NCBI GenBank assembly: GCA_019217005.1 | Contig: JAHBNG010000007.1 | Span: forward strand, 62,001 to 126,000 | Origin: Chloroflexi bacterium TSY | Lineage (GTDB): Bacteria; Chloroflexota; Anaerolineae; Caldilineales; Caldilineaceae | Length of the DNA stretch: 64,000 nucleotides | Direction of reading: 5' to 3' | Part shown: positions 47,389 through 57,773 of the stretch, one piece after another | Layout: every line of letters begins with the position of its first letter | How positions within the stretch are numbered: the first letter of the stretch is position 1 | Program-made: the position numbers and the translations under genes | The notes under the pieces: model-generated | Seen by the model: only the letters and a program-made list of their open reading frames with translations | Told to the model about the DNA's origin: nothing | Database searches by the model: none

Positions 47389-48892
47389 CTTTACTTTCTG
47401 GTAAAGGCTTGAGTGACAAAGGGCAAACCGAAAGGGGCGGAAAAAAGAATCCACCCTGAAAAAACGGGATAAAATGTAAAAATAGTGCTCGGCTAGTTTA
47501 AGCAGCGGCATTGAGGCGGCGATGAGCGAGAACGCCTTTAGGTAAATGGTGTGAAACCGAGGCCTTTTTCCGAAAGTCAGGGTCGAGTTGGTCAGGAGTT
47601 GGAAAAAGAGCACTCGAGAGAACACGGCGCAGCCTGCCGGGAGTGGATTGAGGCTCTCGATCCCAGTAGCCAGTCGGTATGGGAGGAAGAGAAGCGGCTA
47701 AATGGGAAAGAAGATTGCCAGCCAGCAGCCCCAGTTCAGGTAAGCGGAAGCAAGCCTCATCGGCATGAACAAATTGACGATGTAAGCCAATCATCTGCTT
47801 GGAAGCCAAGGGGGGAGGTTCAACAGGCCAGCGTTCCAGGTAGACAAGATAAATGGTTTCAGGCTGCAAAGTCATAACGGTCGCCAAAACCAAAGGTGTG
47901 TTGTAGGCCGGATCCTGAATGACGTAAATCGAGTAGGTACGGTTGGCTGTATCCACCTTGGTTGTTCTGGGGACGAGATTGTGCCATGCTTGATAGCAAA
48001 TCAGGCGACCACTATAGAGAAAGCGACCAGACGAGTCCGGAGTTGTAGCCTCGAGTCGCTTTCCCTTATAGCTGCGAGAGAGCGGACGCACAATATCACC
48101 ATATTCAGGTGGTCTGCCTTTTTCTTTGCGTTTGGGGAACTCATTGCGGCGCGCTGTGCAGTTAATCGCTTCCCGCAGGACAAATCGGTCTATGCCGCTT
48201 TCTAGCATTTCTCTGATTGTAAACCCGGCATCGACCACCGCCACTTCGTCTGACTCCAGTGATTTCTTCGTCTCTTTCAGCAGCTTTTTCCGAAACTCAC
48301 TTTCCTTTGTTCCAACCGTGCATCTCATGATTGCCTTGAGCAGTGGCACTCGCTTCCCGCCTATCTCCCCCGAGCTTATCATCACTCCAAAGATGAGCGC
48401 GGGCAATGCCCGACGAGCCGTTGAGTTATAGAGTCGGTTCACTTTCCCTTGCAGCTTCGGTCGCCAGAACCCTGTGATATCTATGCTTTTCACTCGGTAC
48501 CCTTCTAACTTTTTTGCCTCCCATTCCCCTTTCCACTCCACTTCTTCTTGCCACGACCCCAGCAGACTTGTGATATCCCATGATCCATATCGAAAGCTCC
48601 ACCAGCTTCGCCGGAGCTCCTCATCTTCAAACCCGCTTTCTTTCAATGCGCTATGGATTGCTCCTCGACTTTTCAGAAACGACCCATTCAGCATTGCCCA
48701 CATCAGACGCATTACATTTACGTTTGTTCCCATCGGCGTTACTTGCAATACATTCATCAGTACTGCTATAGTTATTTCTGGCGCGGTTAGCATTCCTTCC
48801 TCCTTTTTGGGTTCTCTACCTTTAGGATGAACTGCTAACCGCTTTTTGTCACATTTCTCACCTCATCTCTTTTCTTTTACCAGAAAGTAAAG
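47389..48892 (-). mobile_element. Insertion sequence, copy 2 of 3 (intact)
   Basis: Same 17-bp terminal repeats as copy 1 (47389-47405 and 48876-48892). Flanked by AATAAT on both sides (47383-47388, 48893-48898), a 6-bp duplication against 5 bp in the other copies; one matching base may be chance. Contains one uninterrupted transposase frame. Confidence 0.92.
47498..48793 (-). CDS. DDE transposase, 431 aa
   Basis: The only unbroken copy in the window. The three acidic residues can be placed at DITGFWRP (Asp, about 115), VAVVDAGFTIREM (Asp, about 200) and YLERWPVEPP (Glu, about 335), the order of IS4-like DDE enzymes. I cannot assign the IS family with certainty. The start is preceded by AGGAGG. 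It should be able to mobilise all three copies. Confidence 0.85.
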   Translation of the reverse strand: MLTAPEITIAVLMNVLQVTPMGTNVNVMRLMWAMLNGSFLKSRGAIHSALKESGFEDEELRRSWWSFRYGSWDITSLLGSWQEEVEWKGEWEAKKLEGYRVKSIDITGFWRPKLQGKVNRLYNSTARRALPALIFGVMISSGEIGGKRVPLLKAIMRCTVGTKESEFRKKLLKETKKSLESDEVAVVDAGFTIREMLESGIDRFVLREAINCTARRNEFPKRKEKGRPPEYGDIVRPLSRSYKGKRLEATTPDSSGRFLYSGRLICYQAWHNLVPRTTKVDTANRTYSIYVIQDPAYNTPLVLATVMTLQPETIYLVYLERWPVEPPPLASKQMIGLHRQFVHADEACFRLPELGLLAGNLLSHLAASLPPIPTGYWDREPQSTPGRLRRVLSSALFPTPDQLDPDFRKKASVSHHLPKGVLAHRRLNAAA

Positions 48893-48982
48893 AATAATGT
48901 GACTATGAGAAATAGATGGTTTGAGCTGTCATCAGGAGACAGAAGAAACATTCTGATCTGTTCTGCATCGATTGCTCAACTG

Positions 48983-49933
48983 TCACATCATCATTTCACA
49001 TAGAAACCGAATGTAGTCGGATTCAAAATGGCCGCTTTCAATCATCAAAGTTAGCTCCAAGTAATTTGTGAGATACTTTGCATCGTCTAGATACTCAAGA
49101 GCGACGATGATAGATTCTCTGTTCGGATGATTCAAGCGTTGGATTTCGAAAAGATATTCAGTCAGAAATATCTCGCTTCCCTTCGAGTGCTCCTGATCGT
49201 AAAAAGGGAGTACACCAGCCAGTTCAAAAAGGGGCGCATCCCATCGCATCTCTTCCCAGTCAAGAACGGCACAAATGTCACCAGACTCCTCATCGATGAG
49301 CAAATTCGTCAAGCCAAAATCACCGTGAATCAGATGCTTGTCTTGGATGTGAGGAGCTAGTGAAGAGAACGACCTGCTCGCTTGCTTCTCAGAAGCTGAG
49401 AAAAAGTCGTACGAAATGTTCCATGAAGCCAAACGACTCGGATTTAATTGAGATGCCAACCGATCATATATCTCTTTTGCTGGAAGGAATCTATCGATGG
49501 TAATCGCCGGCCTATTCGCCAACATTGACGCAAAGAGATGGCGTTCGTGCCACAGCTTCAGATGCAAAAAGGCCAGCGTCCTTGCCGCTACCCGAATATG
49601 CATGGAATTTTTGCGAGATGGAGACACACCTTCTTTAAATGGGAACAGAGCAAACAAGGAATCATCTATGGTTTGAATTGTGGCACCATTCTTCCCCATC
49701 AATGGTGCTGCAATCAGACTTCCAAACAATTCCTCCAAAATCTTCAGCCCTCTATGCTCGGTTTCAACGTCGGCAGCACTCCGACTAGGATTGTATTTTC
49801 GCAGCGCATAGCGATTTACGCCCGCAGACGACACAATCCATGTTTCATTCATGTGCCCCAAGCTCGAACTCGCAAAATCTGAGTTGGTCGGGAGGCTAAA
49901 AATCTCTATCAGTTTGTCCAATGTTGTTTCCAA
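48983..49933 (-). CDS. Phosphotransferase (aminoglycoside phosphotransferase/choline kinase fold)
   Basis: The 316-residue protein has the APH fold: Gly-poor N-lobe (SLGHMNETWIVSSAGVNRYALRKY), the catalytic HGDFGLTNLLID (Brenner-type HGDxxxxN) and the metal-binding AVLDWEEMRWD. Homologues phosphorylate small alcohols such as homoserine, sugars or aminoglycosides. Resistance cannot be inferred. It lies alone, 90 bp beyond the IS. Confidence 0.85.
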   Translation of the reverse strand: METTLDKLIEIFSLPTNSDFASSSLGHMNETWIVSSAGVNRYALRKYNPSRSAADVETEHRGLKILEELFGSLIAAPLMGKNGATIQTIDDSLFALFPFKEGVSPSRKNSMHIRVAARTLAFLHLKLWHERHLFASMLANRPAITIDRFLPAKEIYDRLASQLNPSRLASWNISYDFFSASEKQASRSFSSLAPHIQDKHLIHGDFGLTNLLIDEESGDICAVLDWEEMRWDAPLFELAGVLPFYDQEHSKGSEIFLTEYLFEIQRLNHPNRESIIVALEYLDDAKYLTNYLELTLMIESGHFESDYIRFLCEMMM

Positions 49934-50001
49934 AGAAGATATTGTGTTGGCATTCCAATATCCCGAGACGTGCGAGCTAACTGAGTTTGTGACTTCGTAA
50001 G

Positions 50002-51223
50002 TCAGTTCTGTTGACTATCTATTGGCCTAAGTTCGGGGGCAAGTTTCAAAAAGCCGAAGTTTCCCATCCGCATTTGGCCCAGGTTGTCGGAATCCAGGAA
50101 GATCATGAACCCGCCATCACGAGTCAGGCTAATGTACTCCGCCGCATTATGACCCTGACCAGGTGTATGGTAGGTGTATTCCCACAGCAGCTTCCCGCTT
50201 GAATTCGTTCGGATGATGTACGCTGCCCACGTATTGAGCGGATCATCTTCATTCTGAACATTCTCCGGTTCGACACCAGTGCCACAGGCCATAACAAACC
50301 CACCATCAGGCGTCGTCTTGACCCCGTAACATTCATCAAAGATCAGATCCGGACTCCCCCCAAGCGGCTCGCCAAAGGATCTCTGCCAAATCAGTTCGCC
50401 TTGGGGATCAACCGTCACAAGCCACGCATTCCAGCCACCCTCGCCATAGCTTGTTGTATGGCCACCCAACACGTATCCATCGGGCGTTAGATCCATGTCA
50501 TAGCACTGGTCATATTCGGGGCCACCATAGGACATTGTCCAGATCACGTTGCCCATGTCATCGGTCTTGATTAGAAACGCATCTTGCTGATCCGTTCCGC
50601 CCAAAAACGTCCATGCCGTTGAGCAGAGAATGAAGCCGCCGTGGTGGCGATCCACTTTGACCTTTGTGCCTTGTGGAAAGGGCAGCGTTTTTTGCCAAAT
50701 CAATTCTCCAGTTGCGTCTGTCCGCAGGATGAATCCCTCCGCCTCCTCTGCAATGAACGGCACTTCTGCCTCAGCATAATCTGCGTACCCAGTCGCAACA
50801 ATGCCACCATCTTCGGTGACGTCAATGCTCCGAATTGCGCCGTGCCCTGCGTGGGCATAGATACGGGTCCAGACCGTTTGGCCCGCTTTGTCCAGCTTGA
50901 TGGCCAAGCGCGCGCTGCCATTCCAATACGCCGTCCGCATCTGTCTTGACAATCAGAATATCAGCCGCGGAACCAGTGCTTTCGTAGGTCTTGCCAACGG
51001 CAATGTAGCCATTGTCTGCCGTTTGGACGCCTTCGATTACATGTTCGCCTTGGTTTGTGCCATAACCGACCACCCACGCTTGCTGCGGTGCAGTTCTGTT
51101 TATGGAACTGACGCTTGGATCCAAGGTGAGTAGACAACCTGCCACTAAAAAACTAGCGATTAGCGTCGTGGGGAGCAGCTTTATTCGCCTATTCCGGTAA
51201 CTCTGTACCATATTTTCCGCCAT
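50002..51223 (-). pseudogene. Secreted beta-propeller lipoprotein, frameshifted
   Basis: The first frame (51223 to 50822) has a signal peptide ending SFLVAGC (lipobox), then AWVVGYGTNQGEHVIEGVQTADNGYIAVGKTYE and DILIVKTDADGVLEW. Around 50930 the propeller pattern changes to the second frame (ending 50002): ARLAIKLDKAGQTVWTRI, SIDVTEDGGIVATGYADY and further blades of the kind DAFLIKTDDMGNVIWTMSYGG. The repeated blades suggest the break is a small deletion between repeats. Combined length (~390 residues) fits a six- or seven-bladed surface protein. The start overlaps the ankyrin gene's 3' end. Confidence 0.7.
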
Positions 51224-51923
51224 GTCTTTTTAACAGCTCAACAACCTTCTTCTTCTTTGAAAGTTGTGTCATATCCAAGGGCGTTAAGCCCTCATCGTTC
51301 TTCAGATTCGCCTGTGCCCCATATTGCAACAAGATAGCGGCTGCATTCGCTCGGTCGCGGAGCGCCGCGCCATGCAGTGGTGTGTTTCCAGCGCCAAAGC
51401 GATGGTCGCGGATGTTCGGATCTGCACCATGATCCAGCATAAATTTCAGCGGTTCATTCTTGCCATCTTTGGCCTCATGATGCAGAAACGAATATCCATC
51501 TCGCCAGCGACAATCAATATTGGCGCCGTGTTGAAGCAATAACTCAGCAAAATCATAATGCCGTGCCCGTAGTGCCCATTGCAGCGGTGCCGACCGTCTT
51601 CGATCTTCAGAATCGACAGCCGCGCCCGCCCCCAGAAGAACCTTCGCTACATCGATTTGGTTTCTCATGGCAGCCACATGCAGCGGTCGCCAACCCTCTT
51701 TCTCATAGCAAGTCTCCGGATCGGCACCCATTTCAATCAGCTTCTCGACCAACGTAGATGGGCCACACGACGAAGCCAAGATAATGGCCGCACAACTATC
51801 CATTATATCAGGGTGGGACAGAATTGTAGTGGCAAGCTCGGGATGGGCCTCTAAAGTTTCCTCGGCGACTGTTAGATCCCCAAACAAAATGGCCGCAGCG
51901 AATTTTTCATTTATGTGTGTCAT
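51189..51923 (-). CDS. Ankyrin-repeat protein, 244 aa
   Basis: It contains about five ankyrin repeats: EGWRPLHVAAMRNQIDVAKVLLGAGAAVDS, SAPLQWALRARHYDFAELLLQHGANID, YSFLHHEAKDGKNEPLKFMLDHGADPN, NTPLHGAALRDRANAAAILLQYGAQAN and LTPLDMTQLSKKKKVVELLKRHG. An N-terminal helical cap is included and there is no signal peptide. A protein-binding role is known for the fold; the partner is unknown. It is upstream of, and slightly overlaps, the beta-propeller gene. Confidence 0.88.
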   Translation of the reverse strand: MTHINEKFAAAILFGDLTVAEETLEAHPELATTILSHPDIMDSCAAIILASSCGPSTLVEKLIEMGADPETCYEKEGWRPLHVAAMRNQIDVAKVLLGAGAAVDSEDRRRSAPLQWALRARHYDFAELLLQHGANIDCRWRDGYSFLHHEAKDGKNEPLKFMLDHGADPNIRDHRFGAGNTPLHGAALRDRANAAAILLQYGAQANLKNDEGLTPLDMTQLSKKKKVVELLKRHGGKYGTELPE

Positions 51924-52120
51924 AGACTCTGCTCATTACTCTGTTCCTATCGATGGAACATAGTTTGCCAGGAAAATATTGACTAATTTAGTTGAAACTC
52001 TGGTATAATGTCATTCTGCAAATTTTATGAAGATATCTATCTACAGATGAGTGAAAATGACTTTACTGCTTGAGCCTCAAGCGATTCCTCTAACAGCAGA
52101 CGCTGATGGTGACCTCTTCT

Positions 52121-52819
52121 TTACCACGAAATAGTCTTCTCATCTCGAAAAAAGCTGCCTGTCGGGCCATCATCAGGCAGCGTAGCCGCCCAAACGATGC
52201 CCTTCGCACCATCTCCAACAGGACGTCCGCCTCGGCCGCCCATATCGGTTGCGACCCAGCCGGGACAGATCGCATTGACCAATATACGGTCTTGACGTAG
52301 TTCATCCGCCAGCATCAACGTGAGTGCATTGAGAGAAGCTTTGGTCATGCTGTAGGCAGGCGTTCCGCCACCCATGCCGTTGAGCGCGCCCCCGCCGCTA
52401 CTAACGTTGACAATGCGTGGACGGGCGCTTTTGCGCAGCAATGGAATAAATTTCTGGCAGAGCCGCCACGGACCATAGACATTGGTCTCAAATGCTTCTT
52501 GCACAACGGCCAAATCGGCGTTGATTGCCCGCTGCCATGTGTCATAGTGAATGGCGGCATTGTTGATGAGCACATCCAACAGGCCAAACTCAGATGAGAC
52601 CCAATCATGTAACTGGTCAATGCTGGTCGGGTCGCTTACATCCAGTTGACATGGGACCACATGCTTGGTGTTGAGCTGAGCGGCGGCCCGTTCACCGTTT
52701 GCCAAATCACGCGAGCCAAGAATGACGGTGTACTTCAGCTCGGCAAGCTGGCGACAGACTTCCAAGCCGATGCCGCGATTGCCGCCCGTGACAAGTGCAA
52801 TTGGCTGTTGGGTAGACAT
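52121..52819 (-). CDS. SDR-family oxidoreductase (carbonyl-reductase-like)
   Basis: A 232-residue classical SDR. It has the cofactor motif ALVTGGNRGIGLEV, the NNAA stretch (LINNAAIHYD), the Ser in VNVSSGGGAL, the catalytic YSMTK and the post-active-site NAICPGWVATDMGG. It resembles NADPH-dependent carbonyl reductases. It is the last gene of the minus-strand cluster AraC, hydrolase, SnoaL, SnoaL, SDR, 12 bp after its upstream neighbour. Confidence 0.9.
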   Translation of the reverse strand: MSTQQPIALVTGGNRGIGLEVCRQLAELKYTVILGSRDLANGERAAAQLNTKHVVPCQLDVSDPTSIDQLHDWVSSEFGLLDVLINNAAIHYDTWQRAINADLAVVQEAFETNVYGPWRLCQKFIPLLRKSARPRIVNVSSGGGALNGMGGGTPAYSMTKASLNALTLMLADELRQDRILVNAICPGWVATDMGGRGGRPVGDGAKGIVWAATLPDDGPTGSFFRDEKTISW

Positions 52820-52831
52820 GGTTTGCCTCCT

Positions 52832-53275
52832 TTAGTGCTGACTTGCGCGTTCCGTTGCTAGTTGGAATAATTTGGCCTGGTCGCCAACCGACCAAAGAGC
52901 AGTCATAGTGATTGCTGTAATTCGCCACGCTTTGTCGCTGCGTTGCAGTCGATATTGGTAGTGACCGCCCAGTACCCACTGCTCATCGTCAAGGATATGG
53001 GTTGACTGAAAGTGGGCGCGACATTCGGCTGTATGGCCTTGCTGATCTACAACGTGCGAGCCGATCAGATGTTGGGTCGCTGTGAACCCTGGCAACAACG
53101 CCTGCCACGCTTCCATCAAAGCATCCGCCGGTATCGTTGCTGGCTCACCATCTGCCAAAGAAGTGTAATCAACATAGACTCGATCGGCAAAACAAGTGCG
53201 ACATAATTCCCAGTCACGTAGGTCAGCTGCGAGGGCCATTTGATTTACTGTGTTGATAATCATTTCGTGTGTCAT
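52832..53275 (-). CDS. SnoaL-like (NTF2-fold) protein
   Basis: A 147-residue protein of the SnoaL_4 type. The helical start is NTVNQMALAADLRDWELCRTCFADRVYVDYTSL, followed by ATQHLIGSHVVDQQGHTAECRAHFQSTH and WVLGGHYQYRLQR. It may convert or bind a small cyclic substrate. It is transcribed just upstream of the SDR gene and presumably works with it. Confidence 0.82.
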   Translation of the reverse strand: MTHEMIINTVNQMALAADLRDWELCRTCFADRVYVDYTSLADGEPATIPADALMEAWQALLPGFTATQHLIGSHVVDQQGHTAECRAHFQSTHILDDEQWVLGGHYQYRLQRSDKAWRITAITMTALWSVGDQAKLFQLATERASQH

Positions 53276-53576
53276 AGTTCATTCTCTCTTTCAGATCTAT
53301 TCGGGATTGATCAGCAAAAGCCTTGCACTCTGAGCAAGAAAATCTCACGCCAAGCCGCGCAGCCGCCAAGAGTGGATTTGCATTGGAAATGATTGGGTTC
53401 CTTGCAGCATTGAGCAATTCCAAAACTCCCGCCCGAAACTTTGCGCCTTGGGTGAGGTTTCTTGATTCTGGCATACCCAGGTTATGAATTTAACAGACTG
53501 GACTCGCCAAAGGTCATGGTTCCTAAACACAATTCGGATACACGCAGGCCACTTTTTCCTAATAACTTGTATCGCA
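53276..53576. other. Intergenic with a dispersed repeat
   Basis: No gene. At about 53461-53488 it shares the block TTGATTCTGGC-n-CCAGGTTATGAAT with 62847-62876, and its GCAAGA-rich part resembles 62735-62760 and 63550-63580. It looks like a diverged intergenic repeat. Confidence 0.4.
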
Positions 53577-54158
53577 TCATTCCTCACTTGTCTCACCTGT
53601 CGCATCGGCCTCTAGATCAAGATTGCCATCGACATATTTGGCATCGAACTTGAATTCATCGATTAGCCAGGCATCTTCCACTTTCACCAGATGAAACATA
53701 TAAGTACCAACAAAGGTGCGCGTATTTTGCCCGGTGGGATTGGGTAGATAATGGCTAGCGATCCCGTAGTTAAAGACGGTCGCTTCATCCCTGCTTGGAT
53801 TGATCTCAACAACAAAGTTGCCGACTTGATGGTGAACCGCTTCTAAGGGTCTTAACCCCTCATCCCACGAATCAACAATCGACTGTGCGCTAAGTGTGAG
53901 GGGAGCGCCGCCGATCAAAGAAGTCATATCAAAGAGGACTTCGTCGCTGAAGATGGCTTTGACTGTATCCCAGTCTAGCTCATCGGTTGCAATAAACAGT
54001 TGCGTGACGGTTTTGACGACGGCGTCCTTCTCGACCAGTATCTTGTATTGGTCCATAGATACAGGCAGAACATCAGATGGTGTCGTCAGCGCCAGCGAAG
54101 CTGTGGTACAGCCAGCTAACAAAATAGATGGGATTAACATCAGTATTGTTCTGAACAT
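53577..54158 (-). CDS. SnoaL-like lipoprotein
   Basis: A 193-residue NTF2-fold domain behind a signal peptide with lipobox ([19 protein letters not shown]). The start at 54158 is preferred, with AGGAGAAATTTC just upstream; the longer frame to 54212 has none. The fold stretch is [35 protein letters not shown], matching the partner SnoaL gene downstream. It is therefore an exported, membrane-anchored version next to a cytoplasmic one. It lies 32 bp after the end of the split hydrolase gene. Confidence 0.8.
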   Translation of the reverse strand: MFRTILMLIPSILLAGCTTASLALTTPSDVLPVSMDQYKILVEKDAVVKTVTQLFIATDELDWDTVKAIFSDEVLFDMTSLIGGAPLTLSAQSIVDSWDEGLRPLEAVHHQVGNFVVEINPSRDEATVFNYGIASHYLPNPTGQNTRTFVGTYMFHLVKVEDAWLIDEFKFDAKYVDGNLDLEADATGETSEE

Positions 54159-54351
54159 TGAAATTTCTCCTCTTATGTAAATTGAAACGCTCACATTTTT
54201 GTCGCAAACCACTTTTGTGCCAGGTCGACAGAGAGATTGACCTCATCGTCTTGATCATAGAAATTAAATTGGTGAAACGGAGATGCCAAATCGGTCTCAA
54301 CCCAGTGGAGGGATTTATCCTCAGCGCCCAATTTGGCGAAGTACTGTTTTG

Positions 54352-55835
54352 CTTTACTTTCTGGTAAAGGCTTGAGTGACAAAGGGCAAACCGAAAGGGG
54401 CGGAAAAAAGAATCCACCCTGAAAAAACGGGATAAAATGTAAAAATAGTGCTCGGCTAGTTTAAGCAGCGGCATTGAGGCGGCGATGAGCGAGAACGCCT
54501 TTAGGTAAATGGTGTGAAACCGAGGCCTTTTTCCGAAAGTCAGGGTCGAGTTGGTCAGGAGTTGGAAAAAGAGCACTCGAGAGAACACGGCGCAGCCTGC
54601 CGGGAGTGGATTGAGGCTCTCGAGCCCAGTAGCCAGTCGGTATGGGAGGAAGAGAAGCGGCTAAATGGGAAAGAAGATTGCCAGCAAGCAGCCCCAGTTC
54701 AGGTAAGCGGAAACAAGCCTCATCGGCATGAACAAATTGACGATGTAAGCCAATCATCTGCTTGGAAGCCAAGGGGGGAGGTTCAACAGGCCAGCGTTCC
54801 AGGTAGACAAGATAAATGGTTTCAGGCTGCAAAGTCATAACGGTCGCCAAAACCAAAGGTGTGTTGTAGGCCGGATCCTGAATGACGTAAATCGAGTAGG
54901 TACGGTTGGCTGTATCCACCTTGGTTGTTCTGGGGACGAGATTGTGCCATGCTTGATAGCAAATCAGGCGACCACTATAGAAAAGCGACCAGACGAGTCC
55001 GGAGTTGTAGCCTCGAGTCGCTTTCCCTTATAGCTGCGAGAGCGGACGCACAATATCACCATATTCAGGTGGTCTGCCTTTTCTTTGCGTTTGGGGAACT
55101 CATTGCGGCGCACTGTGCAGTTAATGGCTTCCCGCAGGACAAATCGGTCTATGCCGCTTTCTAGCATTTCTCTGATTGTAAACCCGGCATCGACCACCGC
55201 CACTTCGTCTGACTCCAGTGATTTCTTCGTCTCTTTCAGCAGCTTTTTCCGAAACTCACTTTCCTTTGTTCCAACCGTGCATCTCATGATTGCCTTGAGC
55301 AGTGGCACTCGCTTCCCGCCTATCTCCCCCGAGCTTATCATCACTCCAAAGATGAGCGCGGGCCCGACGAGCCGTTGAGTTATAGAGTCGGTTCACTTTC
55401 CCTTGCAGCTTCGGTCGCCAGAACCCTGTGATATCTATGCTTTTCACTCGGTACCCTTCTAACTTTTGCCTCCCATTCCCTTTCCACTCCACTTCTTGCC
55501 ACGACCCCAGCAGACTTGTGATATCCTATGATCCATATCGAAAGCTCCACCAGCTTCGCCGGAGCTCCTCATCTTCAAACCCGCTTTCTTTCAATGCGCT
55601 ATGGATTGCTCCTCGACTTTTCAGAAACGACCCATTCCGCATTGCCCACATCAGACGCATTACATTTACGTTTGTTCCCATCGGCGTTACTTGCAATACA
55701 TTCATCAGTACTGCTATAGTTATTTCTGGCGCGGTTAGCATTCCTTCCTCCTTTTTGGTTTCTCTACCTTTAGGATGAACTGCTAACCGCTTTTTGTCAC
55801 ATTTCTCATCTCTTTTCTTTTACCAGAAAGTAAAG
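54352..55835 (-). mobile_element. Insertion sequence, copy 3 of 3 (decayed)
   Basis: Same 17-bp terminal repeats (54352-54368, 55819-55835) and 5-bp duplication TTTTG (54347-54351, 55836-55840). About 20 bp shorter than copy 2, through several small deletions. Confidence 0.92.
54461..55741 (-). pseudogene. DDE transposase, multiply frameshifted
   Basis: The same transposase as at 47498 with several small losses (near 54980, 55045, 55080, 55365 and 55465-55495). The reading frame is broken into fragments. Only the last 152 codons (54461-54919) and two inner pieces remain open. It is not functional on its own. Confidence 0.8.
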
Positions 55836-56768
55836 TTTTGCATAATCTGGCAAAACGGCTCCATCAGAATGAATCATCAAGGTGGGGACCGTAACATCTT
55901 TGGCGGACGTTGTGGGATCAAATGTCAGCCAATCCTCCCAGGTCATCACAGCAAATTTGTCGGCGCTCCATTCGGGAATGGCACCGCGCTCTGGGTTTAG
56001 GTAGTAATCATATGGACCAAACATGGCAGCTGATTCATCCGTTGTGCTGATTGCTGGAATGTAGTCAATGACGCCATTTTCTGCATAGTTGCGCTTGGCC
56101 GCCTGCGCCGCGGCGATCTTGGCATTGACCCCTTCCTCTCCACCGTAGAAGAGCTTGACGGCTTCGGCATCATGCAGCCAGGAAGCGGTTGTGACCACTG
56201 ACCTGATACGCTCATCTTGCGCCGCGGCGACCAAAGTATAGCCAGCTCCAGCACAGACACCGAAGGCACCGATGCGTTCGCTCTCGACCTCTGGCAGAGA
56301 ATTCAGATAGGTCACGGCATTTCGGATATCGACCACCTTCATTGCCGGATTTTCGTAGAAGCGAGGCTCTCCTTCGCTTTCCCCAAAGTTGCGGAAATCG
56401 AACGCCAGCGTGATGAAGCCGGCTTGTGCAAGTTTTCCCGCGTATAAACCAGCCATCTGTTCCTTCACTGTTGTCCAGCTTCCAGAAACGACAATGGCGG
56501 GGTATCTCTGTCCTGTTTCAAAATTTTCTGGATAGTAGAGCGCTCCAGTCAGCGTTAAGCCTTCGCTCTCAAATTGCACTTTTTTCATTGTGAACACTCC
56601 TGTTCTGTGATTGCTATTTCAGTAGTCCGCAGTCAAAAGTCCAATGTCCGCAGTCATTGCTGGTCAATGAAAGATTGCATTACGGGCTACTCTATTTGAA
56701 CATCTGCCTATAGCATAGCAATTGGGGCGCAGGAGTGGTACGCAAAAACAAAGTAAAAAGGGGACAAA

Positions 56769-57686
56769 TCAAAGAGGTTGTTTACGGTAGGTGCGAGGGG
56801 TCACTGTGGTGTTCTTTTTGAAGAAACGAGAAAAGTAGTTGGGAGAGTCAAAGTGGAGTGATTCGGCGATTTCTTGGACGCTCATCTCAGTTTGTGCCAG
56901 ATAAGATTTTGCCAATTGGAGTATGTGATAATGGATCTGTTGCAGCGCCGTCTGTCCTGAAATGGTTTTGACCACAGCATTCAGATGGTTGGGATGAACA
57001 TTCAACTGCCCAGCATAGTACGCAACCGAATGCAAGCTCACCTCTTCAGGTGCAATAAAGCCTGGCTGAAAGCTGGTCTCGATCAATGATTGGAAGCGGG
57101 ACAGGAGCGTTAAATCAGCTTTGCGTAGCTCTTTTGCGGCTGTTTCTGGCGGCAACTGTTCGGCAAAATAGCGCCGAATGTAGTTCAACAACAGCAAGAC
57201 ATAGACTTCGATCAACTGGAATTTGTCGTGGCTTGCGCTGTGATACTCTGCGTAGATCTTCTCGAAGACCTGAACAACGACCGTCAGATCATTTTCATCA
57301 ATTTCAAATGGGATCGACCGATCAATCCGCAGGAATGGGAAATCCTCCAGCAGTTCACTGAAATATCTGGACTGTGAAATGAAGTCCTGCGTAAACATGA
57401 TGTAGTATCCCTCCCAGTCAGGCACGATATCCCAGGAGAGAATTTGGAAGGGCGAATTGAAGAAGATCGTAGAGCCGGTGGGGAATTGTTTGTGGTGTCC
57501 AGTGTATGCAGCCCCTTTGCCTTGGGCCTTAATTGCTATGGCGTAAAACTCATGCCGGAAAGGCTCCATCACGTGGACAACTGTTGGCATGTTTTCTTCA
57601 AAGCTGCGAATGTCAAAGTGATGATGTTTGGGCGATGGAATCTGGATTGCATGACAATAGTCCGCAATGGTTTTGAAATGGTGCAT
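56769..57686 (-). CDS. AraC-family transcriptional regulator
   Basis: The 305-residue protein has an N-terminal cupin sensor (1-190, with FRHEFYAIAIKAQGKGAAYTG and GSTIFFNSPFQILSW) and C-terminal AraC helices. LHSVAYYAGQLNVHPNHLNAVVKTISG is the first helix-turn-helix, VQEIAESLHFDSPNYFSRFFKKNTTVTPRTYRK the second. It sits upstream of the split hydrolase on the same strand and most likely controls that cluster. Confidence 0.9.
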   Translation of the reverse strand: MHHFKTIADYCHAIQIPSPKHHHFDIRSFEENMPTVVHVMEPFRHEFYAIAIKAQGKGAAYTGHHKQFPTGSTIFFNSPFQILSWDIVPDWEGYYIMFTQDFISQSRYFSELLEDFPFLRIDRSIPFEIDENDLTVVVQVFEKIYAEYHSASHDKFQLIEVYVLLLLNYIRRYFAEQLPPETAAKELRKADLTLLSRFQSLIETSFQPGFIAPEEVSLHSVAYYAGQLNVHPNHLNAVVKTISGQTALQQIHYHILQLAKSYLAQTEMSVQEIAESLHFDSPNYFSRFFKKNTTVTPRTYRKQPL

Positions 57687-57773
57687 TTTTTTGATCCTGC
57701 CGAATCAGTTGGATTGCCATCTCTTTCTATAGATGTTCAGATAATGTTTTTCCACGCAATATAGTAGCTTGTC

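Larger units (their letters stand above)
54191..56597 (-). pseudogene. Alpha/beta hydrolase (dienelactone-hydrolase-like) split by IS copy 3
   Basis: The 5' part (56597-55836) has the hydrolase core with nucleophile elbow GAFGVCAGAGYTL (Cys) and ends at SDGAVLPDYAK. The 3' part (54351-54191) continues QYFAKLGAEDKSLHWVETDLA, with the late catalytic His expected near HQFNFYDQ. Joining them after removal of the IS and one TTTTG copy gives exactly 306 codons in one frame. A relative is encoded at 34211. It belongs to the AraC-hydrolase-SnoaL-SDR cluster, which is thus interrupted. Confidence 0.88.

Noticed and set aside
48983..49933. Aminoglycoside resistance gene
   Set aside because: Only the general phosphotransferase fold is supported; nothing points to antibiotics.
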